Source: Sphingoaurantiacus capsulatus (GTDB taxonomy: Bacteria; Pseudomonadota; Alphaproteobacteria; Sphingomonadales; Sphingomonadaceae). From it: DNA of 64,000 nt. The stretch spans positions 1-64,000 of the forward strand of contig NZ_JBHRXV010000003.1 in the NCBI RefSeq assembly GCF_042648405.1, read 5' to 3'. How positions within the stretch are numbered: the first letter of the stretch is position 1; every line of letters starts with the position of its first letter. Below are positions 52,384 to 60,987 of this stretch, one piece after another. Made by a program: the position numbers and the translations under genes. The notes beneath the pieces are model-generated. The model searched no databases. It saw nothing but the letters and a program-made list of their open reading frames with translations, and was not told the DNA's origin.

Positions 52384-52441
52384 GGTGTCTCCCCTCACGT
52401 TAGGCCGAAGTCTAGGCGCAGTCGTGAGGGGTGGGAAGCGG

Positions 52442-54232
52442 TCAGATCGGCCGCGTCGCCTCGACCAGCCAGGCCTGCACATCGTCGGGCAACAGCGGCG
52501 ACAGCTCGTCGCGGACGCGGGCGTGATAGGCGTTGAGCCAGTCGCGCTCCTTCTTCGTGAGGAGGTCGACGTCGACGAGCGCGAGATCGATCGGCGCGAG
52601 GGTCAGCGTCTCGAAGCGGAACATCTGCTTTTCGGCGCCGGGGATGTCCGCCTTCACGACGAGAATGAGGTTCTCGACGCGCATGCCGTATTCGCCGGTC
52701 TTGTAATAGCCCGGCTCGTCCGAGAGGATCATGCCTTCGACCAGCGGCTCGTCGCCGCCGGTCTGGCCGCTGCCGGGCAGCGCGATGCGCTGCGGCCCCT
52801 CATGCACCGCAAGGAAGCTGCCGACGCCGTGGCCGGTGCCATGAGCATAGTCGAGGCCGACTTCCCACAGTGACGCGCGCGCCAGCGTGTCGAGCTGCAC
52901 GCCGCGGGTGCCCTTGGGGAAGATCGCGGTGGCGACGGCGATATGGCCCTTCAGCACGCGCGTGAAGCGGTCGCGCATTTCGGCGGTCGGCTTGCCGACG
53001 ATCATCGTTCGGGTGACGTCGGTGGTGCCGTCGACATATTGCGCGCCGGAATCGATCAGGAAGATGCTGTCCTGCTCGATCTTGCGGTTGGTCTCCGGCG
53101 ACACGCGATAGTGGACGATCGCGCCGTTCGGCCCCGCGCCCGAGATGGTGTCGAAGCTCAAATCCTGCAGCATGTTGGTCTCACGCCGGAAACCCTCGAG
53201 CCGGTCGGCGGCGATCATCTCGTCGAGGCCGCCCTTGGATGCCTCCTGGTCGAACCAGTGGAGGAAGCGGGTGAGCGCGGCGCCGTCGCGGACATGCGCC
53301 GCCTTCGAGCCTTCGATCTCGACGGCATTTTTCGCGGCCTTCGGCAGGATGCAGGGATCGCGCGCCTCGACGATCTTCGCGCCGCCGGCGTTCAACGATT
53401 CGAAGATCGCGGCGACGCAGGTCGCCGGGTCGGCGACGACGGTGCCGCCCAGCGCCTCGAGCGCGTCGGCGAAGTCACCGCGCGGGCGGATCGTGACGTC
53501 GGGGCCAAGATGGTCGCGCAGGCCACCATCGACCTTGCCCGGATCGACGAACAGATCGGCGGTCGCATCGGCGCGGACGATGGCGAAGGCGAGGCCGACG
53601 GGCGTGCGCGACACGTCCTTGCCGCGGACGTTGAAAGCCCAAGCGATCGAATCGAGTGCGGCGACGACGGTGGCGTCGGCCTTGCGGTCCTTGAGGAAGC
53701 TGGCGATGGCGCGGCGCTTGTCCGCCGACGGCTGGCCGGCGAGCGAATCGGGATGCGGGATCAACCGCTCGGGCGACGGCGCCGGGCGGTCGCGCCAGAC
53801 GCGGTCGATCGGGTTCTCCTCGATCGCTACCAGCTCGGCGCCCTTGTCGGCGAGCGCCTTCGCCGTCGACTGGACCCAGCCCTTGGTGTGAAGCCACGGG
53901 TCGTAGCCGATGCGGTCGCCGGCCTTCATCTGGCCGCCGAGCCAGTCGGCTACGTTGGTGTCAGGGATGCTCTGGTAGCTGAACAGATTGCCGTCGACCT
54001 GGTCGCGAACCTGCAAGGTGTAGCGACCGTCGACGAAGATCGCTGCCTTGTCGGCGAGCACCGCCGCCGAGCCGGCCGAGCCCTCGAAGCCGGTGAGCCA
54101 GGCGAGCCGCTGCGCATAGGCGCCGACATATTCGCTCATATGCTCGTCGGTGAGCGGGATGACGAAGCCGTTGAGCTTCTGGCTGCCGAGCTGCGTGCGC
54201 AGCGCGTCGATACGATCCTTGTGCGTGGACAT
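52442..54232 (-). CDS. Xaa-Pro aminopeptidase (aminopeptidase P, M24B)
   Basis: A 596-residue metallopeptidase that removes an N-terminal residue preceding Pro. Two creatinase-type N-domains (about residues 1-310) precede the pita-bread catalytic domain. Metal ligands are Asp and Asp in LIDSGAQYVDGTTDVTRTM near 425, His in HGTGHGVGSFLAVHEGP near 488, and two Glu in SDEPGYYKTGEYGMRVEN near 525 and 540. The length and three-domain plan resemble eukaryotic cytosolic APP and plant forms rather than the shorter E. coli PepP. The start at ATG 54232 has GGAGGC upstream. No signal peptide. Confidence 0.93.
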   Translation of the reverse strand: MSTHKDRIDALRTQLGSQKLNGFVIPLTDEHMSEYVGAYAQRLAWLTGFEGSAGSAAVLADKAAIFVDGRYTLQVRDQVDGNLFSYQSIPDTNVADWLGGQMKAGDRIGYDPWLHTKGWVQSTAKALADKGAELVAIEENPIDRVWRDRPAPSPERLIPHPDSLAGQPSADKRRAIASFLKDRKADATVVAALDSIAWAFNVRGKDVSRTPVGLAFAIVRADATADLFVDPGKVDGGLRDHLGPDVTIRPRGDFADALEALGGTVVADPATCVAAIFESLNAGGAKIVEARDPCILPKAAKNAVEIEGSKAAHVRDGAALTRFLHWFDQEASKGGLDEMIAADRLEGFRRETNMLQDLSFDTISGAGPNGAIVHYRVSPETNRKIEQDSIFLIDSGAQYVDGTTDVTRTMIVGKPTAEMRDRFTRVLKGHIAVATAIFPKGTRGVQLDTLARASLWEVGLDYAHGTGHGVGSFLAVHEGPQRIALPGSGQTGGDEPLVEGMILSDEPGYYKTGEYGMRVENLILVVKADIPGAEKQMFRFETLTLAPIDLALVDVDLLTKKERDWLNAYHARVRDELSPLLPDDVQAWLVEATRPI

Positions 54233-54295
54233 GACGCCTCCGAAAATTCCGTGAGACGGAAATAGTCCTCGACGCGTCATGATGCCAGTGTGGAG

Positions 54296-54467
54296 TCCCC
54301 TCTCCCTTGAGGGGAGAGGGAGGGGCCCAGCCGAAGGCTGGGAGGGTGAGGGTGATCTCTCAGCCTGGGGACCGCTCGCGCGCGGCGTACCTCGCTCCGG
54401 CATCACCCTCACCTTCCCACTTTGCTTCGCAAAGCGGGCCCCTCCCTCTCCCCTCAAGGGAGAGGGA
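54296..54467. repeat. Intergenic inverted repeat, CTCCCTTGAGGGGAG type
   Basis: CCCCTCTCCCTTGAGGGGAG with its mirror at the right end, plus CCCAGCCGAAGGCTGGG and outer GGGTGAGGGTGA/TCACCCTCACC arms. It is the longest of the repeats in the window (about 170 bp) and fills the gap between the divergent peptidase genes. Confidence 0.78.
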
Positions 54468-54509
54468 ATACGGAATCGACGTTTCGTGATCGGCGGCTTA
54501 GGAGCAAGC

Positions 54510-56558
54510 ATGTCGAACGCGCCGATTGCCCCCACCCGCCCGCACAGCTTCACCCATCACGGCACCACGCTCGAGGATGGCTATGCCTGGCTGAAGGACC
54601 CCGGCTATCCGCAGGTGACTGACGCGGACGTGCTGAACCACCTGAAGGCGGAGAATGCCTGGTTCGAGGAGTCGATGGCGCCGCTGAAGCCGCTGATCGA
54701 CACCTTGTTCGAGGAGATGAAGGGCCGGCTGAAGGAGGATGATTCGAGCGTCCCGCAGAAGGACGGCGACTTCCTCTACTGGTGGGCGTTCGAAAAGGGC
54801 GGCCAGTACCGCAAATGGTGGCGGCGTCCTGTTGCCGGCGGCGCCGACCAGTTGCTGCTCGATGAACCCGCGCTCGCCGAGGGCAAGGATTATTTCCGGC
54901 TCGGTAGCCTCGGCGTCAGTCCCGACGGTACGCGCCTTGCCTATATGATCGACGATGACGGGTCGGAGCGGTTCAAGCTGCGCATCCGCGACATCGACGC
55001 CGCCGCCGACATCGAGACGGTGACCGACGCCGCGATCGGCCAGGCGGTGTGGACGGCCGACGGCCGCGCGGTGGCCTGGACCGAGGTCAACGATAACTGG
55101 CGGCCGTTCCGCATCCGCCTGCATCGGCTGGGGGAGACGGGCGACGACACGATACTGTATGAGGAGGCCGACGCCGGCTTCTTCGTGGGAGTGAGCCGCA
55201 GCCAGGACCGCCAGTGGCTGATCGTCCACGCCGCCGACCATGTGACCAGCGAAGTACGGCTGATCCCGTCGAGTGACCCGACCGCCGCGCCGCTGCTGGT
55301 GGCGCCGCGCCAGCCGGGGCGCGAATATGAAGTCGATGTTCGGAACGGCGAACTGTTCATCCGCAGCAACGACACCCACCCCAATTTCCGCGTGGTCACC
55401 GCGTCGGTGGCGGCACCGGGCGAGTGGCGCGAGCTGATCGCGGCGTCGGATCGCCACTATATCCGCGGCCTCACCTCCTTCGCGCAGGTGCTGGCGATCA
55501 GCGAGCGCATCGACGGCCTCGACCAGATTCGGCTGCGCGATGTCGCGGGCGGGGAGCATTACATCCCCTTCCCCGAGGCGAGCTATGCCGCCTCGCTCGC
55601 CAACAACCCCGAGTTCGACCCTGCCGCGCTGCGCCTGACCTATGAGTCGATGGTCACGCCGGCGACTGTCTACGACTACCATCTCGCCGACCACCGGCTC
55701 GAGGTGCGCAAGGTGCAGACGATCCCGTCGGGCTATGACGCCGACGCCTATGAGACGGTGCGGCTGATGGCGCCGGCGCGCGACGGGGCGCTGGTGCCGA
55801 TCTCGGTCGTCTACAAGAAGGGCTTCCCGCGCGACGGCAGCGGGCCGGTGCATCTGTATGGCTATGGCGCTTACGGCCTGTCGATGCCGCCAGGCTTCTC
55901 GGCGGCGCGGCTGTCGCTGCTCGACCGCGGCTTTGCCTATGCCATCGCGCATATCCGCGGCGGCGACGACCTCGGCTACCGCTGGTACCTCGACGGCAAG
56001 CTGACCAAGCGCTGGAACACCTTCAACGACTTCGTCGACTGCGCGAAGCATCTGATCGCCGAAGGGTTCGCGCGCGAAGGCGGCATCTCGACCTCAGGCG
56101 GATCGGCGGGCGGCGAGCTGATGGGGGTGGTCGCCAATAGCAACCCCGAGCTGTGGAGCGCGGTGGTCGCGCATGTGCCGTTCGTCGACGTGCTCAACAC
56201 CATGCTCGACGACAGCCTGCCGCTGACCCCGATGGAATGGCCCGAATGGGGCAACCCGATCGCCGACGCCGCGGCCTTCGAGCTGATCCGCAGCTACAGC
56301 CCCTACGATAACGTCGAGGCCAAGCCCTACCCGCCGCTGATGGTGACCGCCGGATTGAACGACCCGCGCGTCACCTATTGGGAGCCGGCGAAGTGGGTGG
56401 CGAAGCTGCGCGCGACCAAGACCGACGCCAATGCGCTGATCCTCAAGGTCAACATGGGCGCCGGCCACGGCGGCAAGTCGGGCCGCTGGGATTCGCTGGT
56501 CGAGGTCGCCGAGGAATTCGCCTTCGTCCTCCAGCAGACCGGCCGCGCCGATGGCTGA
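54510..56558 (+). CDS. ptrB: Oligopeptidase B-like S9 family serine peptidase
   Basis: A 682-residue prolyl-oligopeptidase-family enzyme that cuts small peptides after Arg or Lys. A beta-propeller (about residues 75-400) precedes the alpha/beta hydrolase domain (about 410-682). The nucleophilic Ser is in TSGGSAGGELMG near 530, the Asp in DPRVTYWEPAKW near 615, and the His in GAGHGGKSGR near 650. The start at ATG 54510 with AGGAGC upstream. It probably degrades imported or released peptides. It is followed by a thioesterase gene that overlaps its end by 8 bp. Confidence 0.92.
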   Translation: MSNAPIAPTRPHSFTHHGTTLEDGYAWLKDPGYPQVTDADVLNHLKAENAWFEESMAPLKPLIDTLFEEMKGRLKEDDSSVPQKDGDFLYWWAFEKGGQYRKWWRRPVAGGADQLLLDEPALAEGKDYFRLGSLGVSPDGTRLAYMIDDDGSERFKLRIRDIDAAADIETVTDAAIGQAVWTADGRAVAWTEVNDNWRPFRIRLHRLGETGDDTILYEEADAGFFVGVSRSQDRQWLIVHAADHVTSEVRLIPSSDPTAAPLLVAPRQPGREYEVDVRNGELFIRSNDTHPNFRVVTASVAAPGEWRELIAASDRHYIRGLTSFAQVLAISERIDGLDQIRLRDVAGGEHYIPFPEASYAASLANNPEFDPAALRLTYESMVTPATVYDYHLADHRLEVRKVQTIPSGYDADAYETVRLMAPARDGALVPISVVYKKGFPRDGSGPVHLYGYGAYGLSMPPGFSAARLSLLDRGFAYAIAHIRGGDDLGYRWYLDGKLTKRWNTFNDFVDCAKHLIAEGFAREGGISTSGGSAGGELMGVVANSNPELWSAVVAHVPFVDVLNTMLDDSLPLTPMEWPEWGNPIADAAAFELIRSYSPYDNVEAKPYPPLMVTAGLNDPRVTYWEPAKWVAKLRATKTDANALILKVNMGAGHGGKSGRWDSLVEVAEEFAFVLQQTGRADG

Positions 56559-56949
56559 GCGCCCGCGCTTCGAGCTGGGCGTCGACCCGCAGCCCGAGGA
56601 CATCGACGAGCTGGGGCACGTCAACAATGCCGTTTACGTGCGCTGGATTCAGGACATCGCGGTGGCGCATTGGCGCGCGGTGGCGCGCGCCGAGGATGTC
56701 GATCGCTATGTCTGGGTCGTGACGCGGCACGAGATCGACTATCGCCGCGCCACCAAGCTCGGCGAGCGGCTGATCGCGCGCACCTGGGTCGGCGAACCGG
56801 CGGGGGCGCGGTTCGATCGCTTCGTCGAGTTCGTCGGTGAGGACGGCAATGTGCGCGTGTCGGCGCGGACGGTGTGGGCGCTGGTCGAGCTGGCGACGAT
56901 GCGGCCGATGCGTATCCAGCCCGAAATCGCCGCGCCCTTCCTCGGCTAG
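56551..56949 (+). CDS. Hot-dog fold acyl-CoA thioesterase (4HBT type)
   Basis: A 132-residue thioesterase. The family signature is DIDELGHVNNAVYVRWIQDIAVAHW near residues 14-38, with the catalytic Asp in DELGHVNN, and the FDRFVEFVGEDGNV strand pattern. It hydrolyses short or aromatic acyl-CoA. Its ATG lies inside the end of the peptidase gene (8-bp overlap), so expression is coupled. Stops interlock by 4 bp with the convergent small membrane protein gene. Confidence 0.88.
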   Translation: MAERPRFELGVDPQPEDIDELGHVNNAVYVRWIQDIAVAHWRAVARAEDVDRYVWVVTRHEIDYRRATKLGERLIARTWVGEPAGARFDRFVEFVGEDGNVRVSARTVWALVELATMRPMRIQPEIAAPFLG

Positions 56950-57161
56950 CGGATATTGCCCTTCAGCGGCACGCCGGTCATCAGCGTCACCAGATGCGCG
57001 GCCAGCACGCAGAAGACGAGGATGCCGAGGAACATCAGCCCGTTCCACGGCACATAGGACACGTCGCCGAGCCGCTTCACTTTTCGACGAGTGCCCCACA
57101 GCGAGCCACCAACGAGGGCTGCGGCGAACAGCATAAGCGTTACGGTGGTCTGAAAATCCAT
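56946..57161 (-). CDS. Small membrane protein with two hydrophobic segments, 71 aa
   Basis: Two hydrophobic stretches (about residues 5-22, VTLMLFAAALVGGSLWG, and 42-64, LMFLGILVFCVLAAHLVTLM) are separated by a basic loop RRKVKRLGDVSYVPW. I do not recognise the family. The gene is on the opposite strand to its neighbours and begins about 65 bp before the divergent exported methyltransferase gene. The start ATG 57161 is good. It is probably genuine because the frame has no alternative explanation and ends in a 4-bp interlock. Confidence 0.62.
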   Translation of the reverse strand: MDFQTTVTLMLFAAALVGGSLWGTRRKVKRLGDVSYVPWNGLMFLGILVFCVLAAHLVTLMTGVPLKGNIR

Positions 57162-57226
57162 GTCCTAGGCTGGTAACCGGCTGGCTGCTAAATGACAGCG
57201 CCTGATATTGGGGAGGTTCGCAAAAT

Positions 57227-58069
57227 ATGAAGACCTTGGTTCGAGTCACTCTGCTCGCGGCAGCCGCTGCGCTGTCCGTCGGTGCTGTCGCTCAAACGGC
57301 GAAGCCCGCTGCGGCGAAGCACGATCACAACGCCATGCTGCTCGACCAGGCCATCGCCGGCGCGCACCGGTCGGCGGCCAACAAGGCCCGCGACCCGTAT
57401 CGTCATCCGAAGGAAACGCTGGCCTTCTTCGGCATCAAGCCGAACATGACGGTCGTCGAGATCGCGCCGGGCGGCGGCTGGTACACCGAGATTCTCGGGC
57501 CGTATCTGGCCAACGGCGGCACGCTCTACGCGGCCGCTGCCAACCCGGCGGCGAGCGAACGGGCGGCGAAGTCGGTCGCCGACTTCAAGACCAAGCTGGC
57601 CGCGACGCCGGGCACCGCCAAGGTGCAGGTGACCAGCTTTGCGAAGGATCATTACGCCAACCTCGCTCCGGCCGGCTCGGCCGATGCGGTGCTGACCTTC
57701 CGCAACGTCCACAACTGGTACAGCGGCGGCTTCGCGCCCGACGCGTTCAAGGCCTTCTACGCCGCGCTGAAGCCGGGCGGCACGCTCGGCGTCGTCGAGC
57801 ATCGCCTGCCGGAAGCCCGCCCTGACGAGCAGCAGAAGACCAGCGGCTACATGAAGCGCAGCGAAGTCGTGAAGCTGGCCGAGGCCGCGGGCTTCAAGCT
57901 CGCCGGCGAATCGGAAGTGAACGCCAACCCGAAGGACACCGCCGACTATCCGGACGGCGTCTGGACGCTGCCGCCGAACTACCGCCTCGGCGACGTCGAC
58001 CGCGCCAAATACGCGGCGATCGGCGAATCGGATCGCATGACGCTGAAATTCGTGAAGCCGGCGCGCTAA
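57227..58069 (+). CDS. Exported class I methyltransferase-fold protein
   Basis: A 280-residue protein combining a signal peptide (MKTLVRVTLLAAAAALSVGAVAQ) with a Rossmann-like methyltransferase fold: motif I is MTVVEIAPGGGWYTEIL near residue 79-95, motif post-I GTLYAAAANP, motif IV DAVLTFRNVHNWY near 155-168, and motif V/VI LKPGGTLGVVEHR. Proteins of this kind, annotated as predicted methyltransferases, occur in many alpha- and gammaproteobacteria. Because S-adenosyl-methionine is not known in the periplasm, the enzyme may have another activity or act before export. It has a terminator shared with phaR. Confidence 0.82.
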   Translation: MKTLVRVTLLAAAAALSVGAVAQTAKPAAAKHDHNAMLLDQAIAGAHRSAANKARDPYRHPKETLAFFGIKPNMTVVEIAPGGGWYTEILGPYLANGGTLYAAAANPAASERAAKSVADFKTKLAATPGTAKVQVTSFAKDHYANLAPAGSADAVLTFRNVHNWYSGGFAPDAFKAFYAALKPGGTLGVVEHRLPEARPDEQQKTSGYMKRSEVVKLAEAAGFKLAGESEVNANPKDTADYPDGVWTLPPNYRLGDVDRAKYAAIGESDRMTLKFVKPAR

Positions 58070-58090
58070 ACGCCGCCATCCGCGAGAAGG

Positions 58091-58121
58091 AAAGGGACGC
58101 GCCGGAAGGCGCGGCCCTTTT
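58091..58121. terminator. Bidirectional terminator between exported methyltransferase and phaR
   Basis: AAAGGGACGCGCC and GGCGCGGCCCTTTT pair around GGAA with one A-G mismatch; T tracts on both sides suit convergent transcription. Confidence 0.78.
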
Positions 58122-58123
58122 CG

Positions 58124-58687
58124 TCAGCGGTTGCTGAGCTTTTCGAGCTGCGCCTGAAGGGCGGCCATCTGCGCTTTCAGCGCGTCGAGCTCGTCGTTGG
58201 CCGGCTTGCTGTCCGGCGCGGGCGCGGCGCCCTTGCGGCCGGTGATCATGTCGGCGGCGGCCTGGAACATCGCCATGTTCTGCTTGGCGAGCGTTTCGAA
58301 GGGCTTGAACGCCCCGGCGCCGAACGCGCCCGACACCGCGGTGCGGAACTGCTCCTGGTTGCGCTGGAAGGCGTTCATCGACGCTTCGAGATAGGGCGGC
58401 ACCATCGACTGCATCGAATCGCCGTACATCGAGATCAGTTGGCGCAGGAAAGAGGTCGGCAGCATCGTCTGGCCGCGCGTCTCCTCCTCCATGATGATCT
58501 GCGTCAGCACCGAGCGCGTGATGTCCTCGCCCGACTTGGCGTCGAGCACCTTGAACTCGCGGCCCTCACGGGTGAGCGTGCCGAGGTGGTCGAGCGTGAT
58601 GTAGCTCGAACTGTCGGTATTATAGAGCCGCCGATTGGCGTACTTCTTGATGATGATCGGCTCGGGCTTGGGTTCGGATTCGGCCAT
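58124..58687 (-). CDS. phaR: Polyhydroxyalkanoate synthesis repressor PhaR
   Basis: A 187-residue repressor and PHB-binding regulator. The N-terminal DNA-binding half is IIIKKYANRRLYNTDSSSYITLDHL near residues 11-35, diagnostic of the PHB accumulation regulator domain, followed by the second domain SFLRQLISMYGDSMQSMVPPYLEASMNAF near 80-108 and a C-terminal coiled coil (ALKAQMAALQAQLEKLSNR). PhaR senses PHB granules and represses phasin and PHA genes. The ATG at 58687 overlaps, in a CATG palindrome, the start of the divergent PhaC-like gene. A TGC-N3-GCA palindrome 43-57 bp upstream is a candidate autoregulatory site. Confidence 0.94.
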   Translation of the reverse strand: MAESEPKPEPIIIKKYANRRLYNTDSSSYITLDHLGTLTREGREFKVLDAKSGEDITRSVLTQIIMEEETRGQTMLPTSFLRQLISMYGDSMQSMVPPYLEASMNAFQRNQEQFRTAVSGAFGAGAFKPFETLAKQNMAMFQAAADMITGRKGAAPAPDSKPANDELDALKAQMAALQAQLEKLSNR

Positions 58688-59744
58688 GTCGCCACCTGAT
58701 GAGGAAGCGACGAGCCTAGCACGCGGCAATGTTGCGCCGCAACAACGGCCCCGTGGTCCCCACCCCCTGCCCGCCTTCCTGCAGATCGTCGCCGAAGCGG
58801 TTGGCGGCGACCGTGGCCGGATCGCCACAGTGCTGGCGGGCGTCCGCGCCTATCAGGCGCACCCCTATCGCCGCGACCTGCCGGCGCCGCCGACGGTGGC
58901 GCAGGTCGGCAGCGTGCGGCTGCTCGACTATGGCGGCAGCGGGCGCCCGGTGGTGTTCGTGCCGTCGCTGGTCAACCCGCCGAGTGTGCTTGACCTCGCG
59001 CCCGGCAATTCGCTGCTGCGCTGGCTGGCGGGCGAAGGGTTGCGACCGCTTTTGGTCGACTGGGGTCATCCCGGCCAGGCGGAGCGTGGCCTGTCTATCG
59101 ACGGCTATATCGACGAACGGCTGCAACCGCTGCTGCGCGCCGTCGAATCGCCCGCTGTGGTCGGCTACTGCCTCGGCGGCACGATGGCGCTGGCGGCTGC
59201 ACTGCGCGAGCCGCCCGAGCGGCTGGTGCTGATGGCAGTGCCTTGGAATTTCGAGGGTTATGGCGAGCAGCGGCAGGAATTGGCCGGGGCGTGGTGCGAC
59301 ATGGCCGCAACCGCCGAGCCGCTGGGCGCGGTGCCGATGGACCTGATCCAGCCGTTGTTCTGGCAGCTCGATCCGGCGGGCACCGCCGCCAAATATGAGC
59401 GCTTGGGCAGGCTCGATCCGGACAGCGACGAGGCGCGCGCGTTCGTGGCGCTGGAGGATTGGGCGAACGACGGCCCGCCGCTCAGCCTGCCGGTGGCGCG
59501 GCAATGTTTCGAAGGCTTCTACGGCGACAATGCGCCGGGCCGCGGCGCGTGGCGCGGCGATCCGGCATCGCTGCCCTGCCCCGTGCTCAACCTCGTTTCG
59601 ACGCGCGACCGCATCGTCCCCGCCGGCGCCGCTCCGGCGGTCGGCACACGGGTCGATATCGACGCCGGGCATGTCGGCATGGTGGTTGGAGCGAAGGCGC
59701 GAAAGCTACTGTGGGAGCCGCTGCGCGACTGGCTACGGACTTAA
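58686..59744 (+). CDS. PhaC-like alpha/beta hydrolase
   Basis: A 352-residue alpha/beta hydrolase related to polyester synthases. The lipase-box-like GYCLGG, in which Cys replaces the usual Ser, is near residue 162 and is the nucleophile of class I and III PHA synthases; VPSLVNPPSVLDLAPGNSLLRWLAGEGLRPLLVDWG near 98-133 and the C-terminal Asp and His (STRDRIVPAG and DAGHVGMVVG) complete the triad. It is shorter than PhaC (about 350 against 360-590 residues) and might be a synthase, depolymerase or esterase. Only ATG 58686 offers a standard start before the conserved part; it has no clear ribosome site and overlaps the phaR start codon. Confidence 0.75.
   Translation: MSPPDEEATSLARGNVAPQQRPRGPHPLPAFLQIVAEAVGGDRGRIATVLAGVRAYQAHPYRRDLPAPPTVAQVGSVRLLDYGGSGRPVVFVPSLVNPPSVLDLAPGNSLLRWLAGEGLRPLLVDWGHPGQAERGLSIDGYIDERLQPLLRAVESPAVVGYCLGGTMALAAALREPPERLVLMAVPWNFEGYGEQRQELAGAWCDMAATAEPLGAVPMDLIQPLFWQLDPAGTAAKYERLGRLDPDSDEARAFVALEDWANDGPPLSLPVARQCFEGFYGDNAPGRGAWRGDPASLPCPVLNLVSTRDRIVPAGAAPAVGTRVDIDAGHVGMVVGAKARKLLWEPLRDWLRT
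58730..58744. promoter_or_regulatory. Candidate PhaR operator, TGTTGCG-C-CGCAACA
   Basis: A perfect 7-bp-arm palindrome around a single base. Its core TTGC-N3-GCAA resembles the TGC-N3/4-GCA type sites reported for PhaR of Paracoccus. It sits 43-57 bp upstream of phaR and inside the first codons of the divergent gene. Confidence 0.5.
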
Positions 59745-59776
59745 AAGACTTCCCTTCGCACCTGCACAATCTTAGG

Positions 59777-59796
59777 TTGCTCTATAAAACGAGCAA
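59777..59796. promoter_or_regulatory. Candidate operator/promoter before phaA, TTGCTC-N8-GAGCAA
   Basis: Perfect 6-bp arms flank TATAAAAC, which could be a -10 box. The site ends 14 bp before the phaA ATG. TGC-rich arms resemble those of the phaR-proximal palindrome, so PhaR may regulate both; a simple hairpin is the alternative. Confidence 0.45.
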
Positions 59797-59810
59797 TGGA
59801 GAACCCTCCC

Positions 59811-60983
59811 ATGACCAACGTCGTCATCGTCGCCGCCAAGCGGACTCCGGTCGGCAGCTTCCTCGGGTCGTTCGCGGCCACCCCGGCGCATGAGCTGGGC
59901 CGCGTCGCCATCGAGGCGGCGCTGGCGCAGGCGAAGGTCGATCCGGCCGAGGTGTCGGAAGTGATCCTCGGTCAGGTGCTGACCGCCGGCCAAGGCCAGA
60001 ACCCGGCGCGGCAGGCGTCGATCGCGGCGGGCGTCGCGAAGGAGACGCCGGCGTGGGGCGTCAACCAGGTGTGCGGATCGGGCCTGCGCGCCGTCGCGCT
60101 CGGCGCGCAGGCGATCGCCAATGGCGACGCCACCGTCGTCGTCGCGGGCGGGCAGGAATCGATGAGCCTCAGCATGCACGCGCAGCAGCTGCGCGGCGGC
60201 ACCAAGATGGGGTCGGTCGAGCTGACCGACACGATGATCAAGGACGGGCTGTGGGATGCCTTCAACGGCTACCACATGGGTATCACCGCCGAGAACCTTG
60301 CCGAGAAATATCAGGTGACGCGCGAGAAGCAGGACGCCTTCGCGGTCGGCAGCCAGAACAAGGCGGAAGCCGCGCGCCGCGAGGGCCGGTTCAAGGATGA
60401 GATCGCGCCGGTCACCATCAAGGGCCGCAAGGGCGACACCGTCGTCGAGGCCGACGAATATATCCGCGAGGGCGCGACCGTCGAGGCGATGGCAGGCCTG
60501 AAGCCGGCGTTCAAGAAGGACGGCAGCGTCACCGCCGCCAACGCCAGCGGCCTCAACGACGGCGCCGCCGCGCTGGTGCTGATGTCCGCGGACGAGGCAA
60601 AAAAGCGTGGGCTGACCCCGCTGGCGCGCATCGCGTCGTGGGCGAGCGCCGGCGTCGACCCGTCGATCATGGGCATCGGCCCGGTGCCGGCGTCGAAGAA
60701 GGCGCTGGAGAAGGCCGGCTGGACCATCGAGGACCTCGACCTGATCGAGGCGAACGAGGCGTTTGCCGCGCAGGCGCTGTCGGTCGGGCAGGAGCTCGGC
60801 TGGGATGCCGACAAGGTGAACGTCAACGGCGGCGCCATCGCCATCGGCCACCCGATCGGCGCGTCGGGCGCGCGGGTGCTGACCACCCTGCTCTACGAGA
60901 TGGGTCGCCGCGACGCGAAGAAGGGCCTCGCGACTTTGTGCATCGGTGGCGGCATGGGCATCGCCATGTGCGTGGAGCGCTGA
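59811..60983 (+). CDS. phaA: Acetyl-CoA C-acetyltransferase (beta-ketothiolase)
   Basis: A 390-residue thiolase that condenses two acetyl-CoA to acetoacetyl-CoA, the first step towards polyhydroxybutyrate, or cleaves it in fatty-acid breakdown. The acyl Cys is in NQVCGSGLRAVALGAQAI near residue 88, the His in GGAIAIGHPIGASGAR near 348, and the second Cys in LCIGGGMGIAM near 378. The start is ATG 59811 with GGAGA 9 nt upstream; a second ATG at 59796 overlaps an inverted repeat. It lies behind phaR and a PhaC-like gene, so a role in PHA is probable. Confidence 0.95.
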   Translation: MTNVVIVAAKRTPVGSFLGSFAATPAHELGRVAIEAALAQAKVDPAEVSEVILGQVLTAGQGQNPARQASIAAGVAKETPAWGVNQVCGSGLRAVALGAQAIANGDATVVVAGGQESMSLSMHAQQLRGGTKMGSVELTDTMIKDGLWDAFNGYHMGITAENLAEKYQVTREKQDAFAVGSQNKAEAARREGRFKDEIAPVTIKGRKGDTVVEADEYIREGATVEAMAGLKPAFKKDGSVTAANASGLNDGAAALVLMSADEAKKRGLTPLARIASWASAGVDPSIMGIGPVPASKKALEKAGWTIEDLDLIEANEAFAAQALSVGQELGWDADKVNVNGGAIAIGHPIGASGARVLTTLLYEMGRRDAKKGLATLCIGGGMGIAMCVER

Positions 60984-60987
60984 TCTA

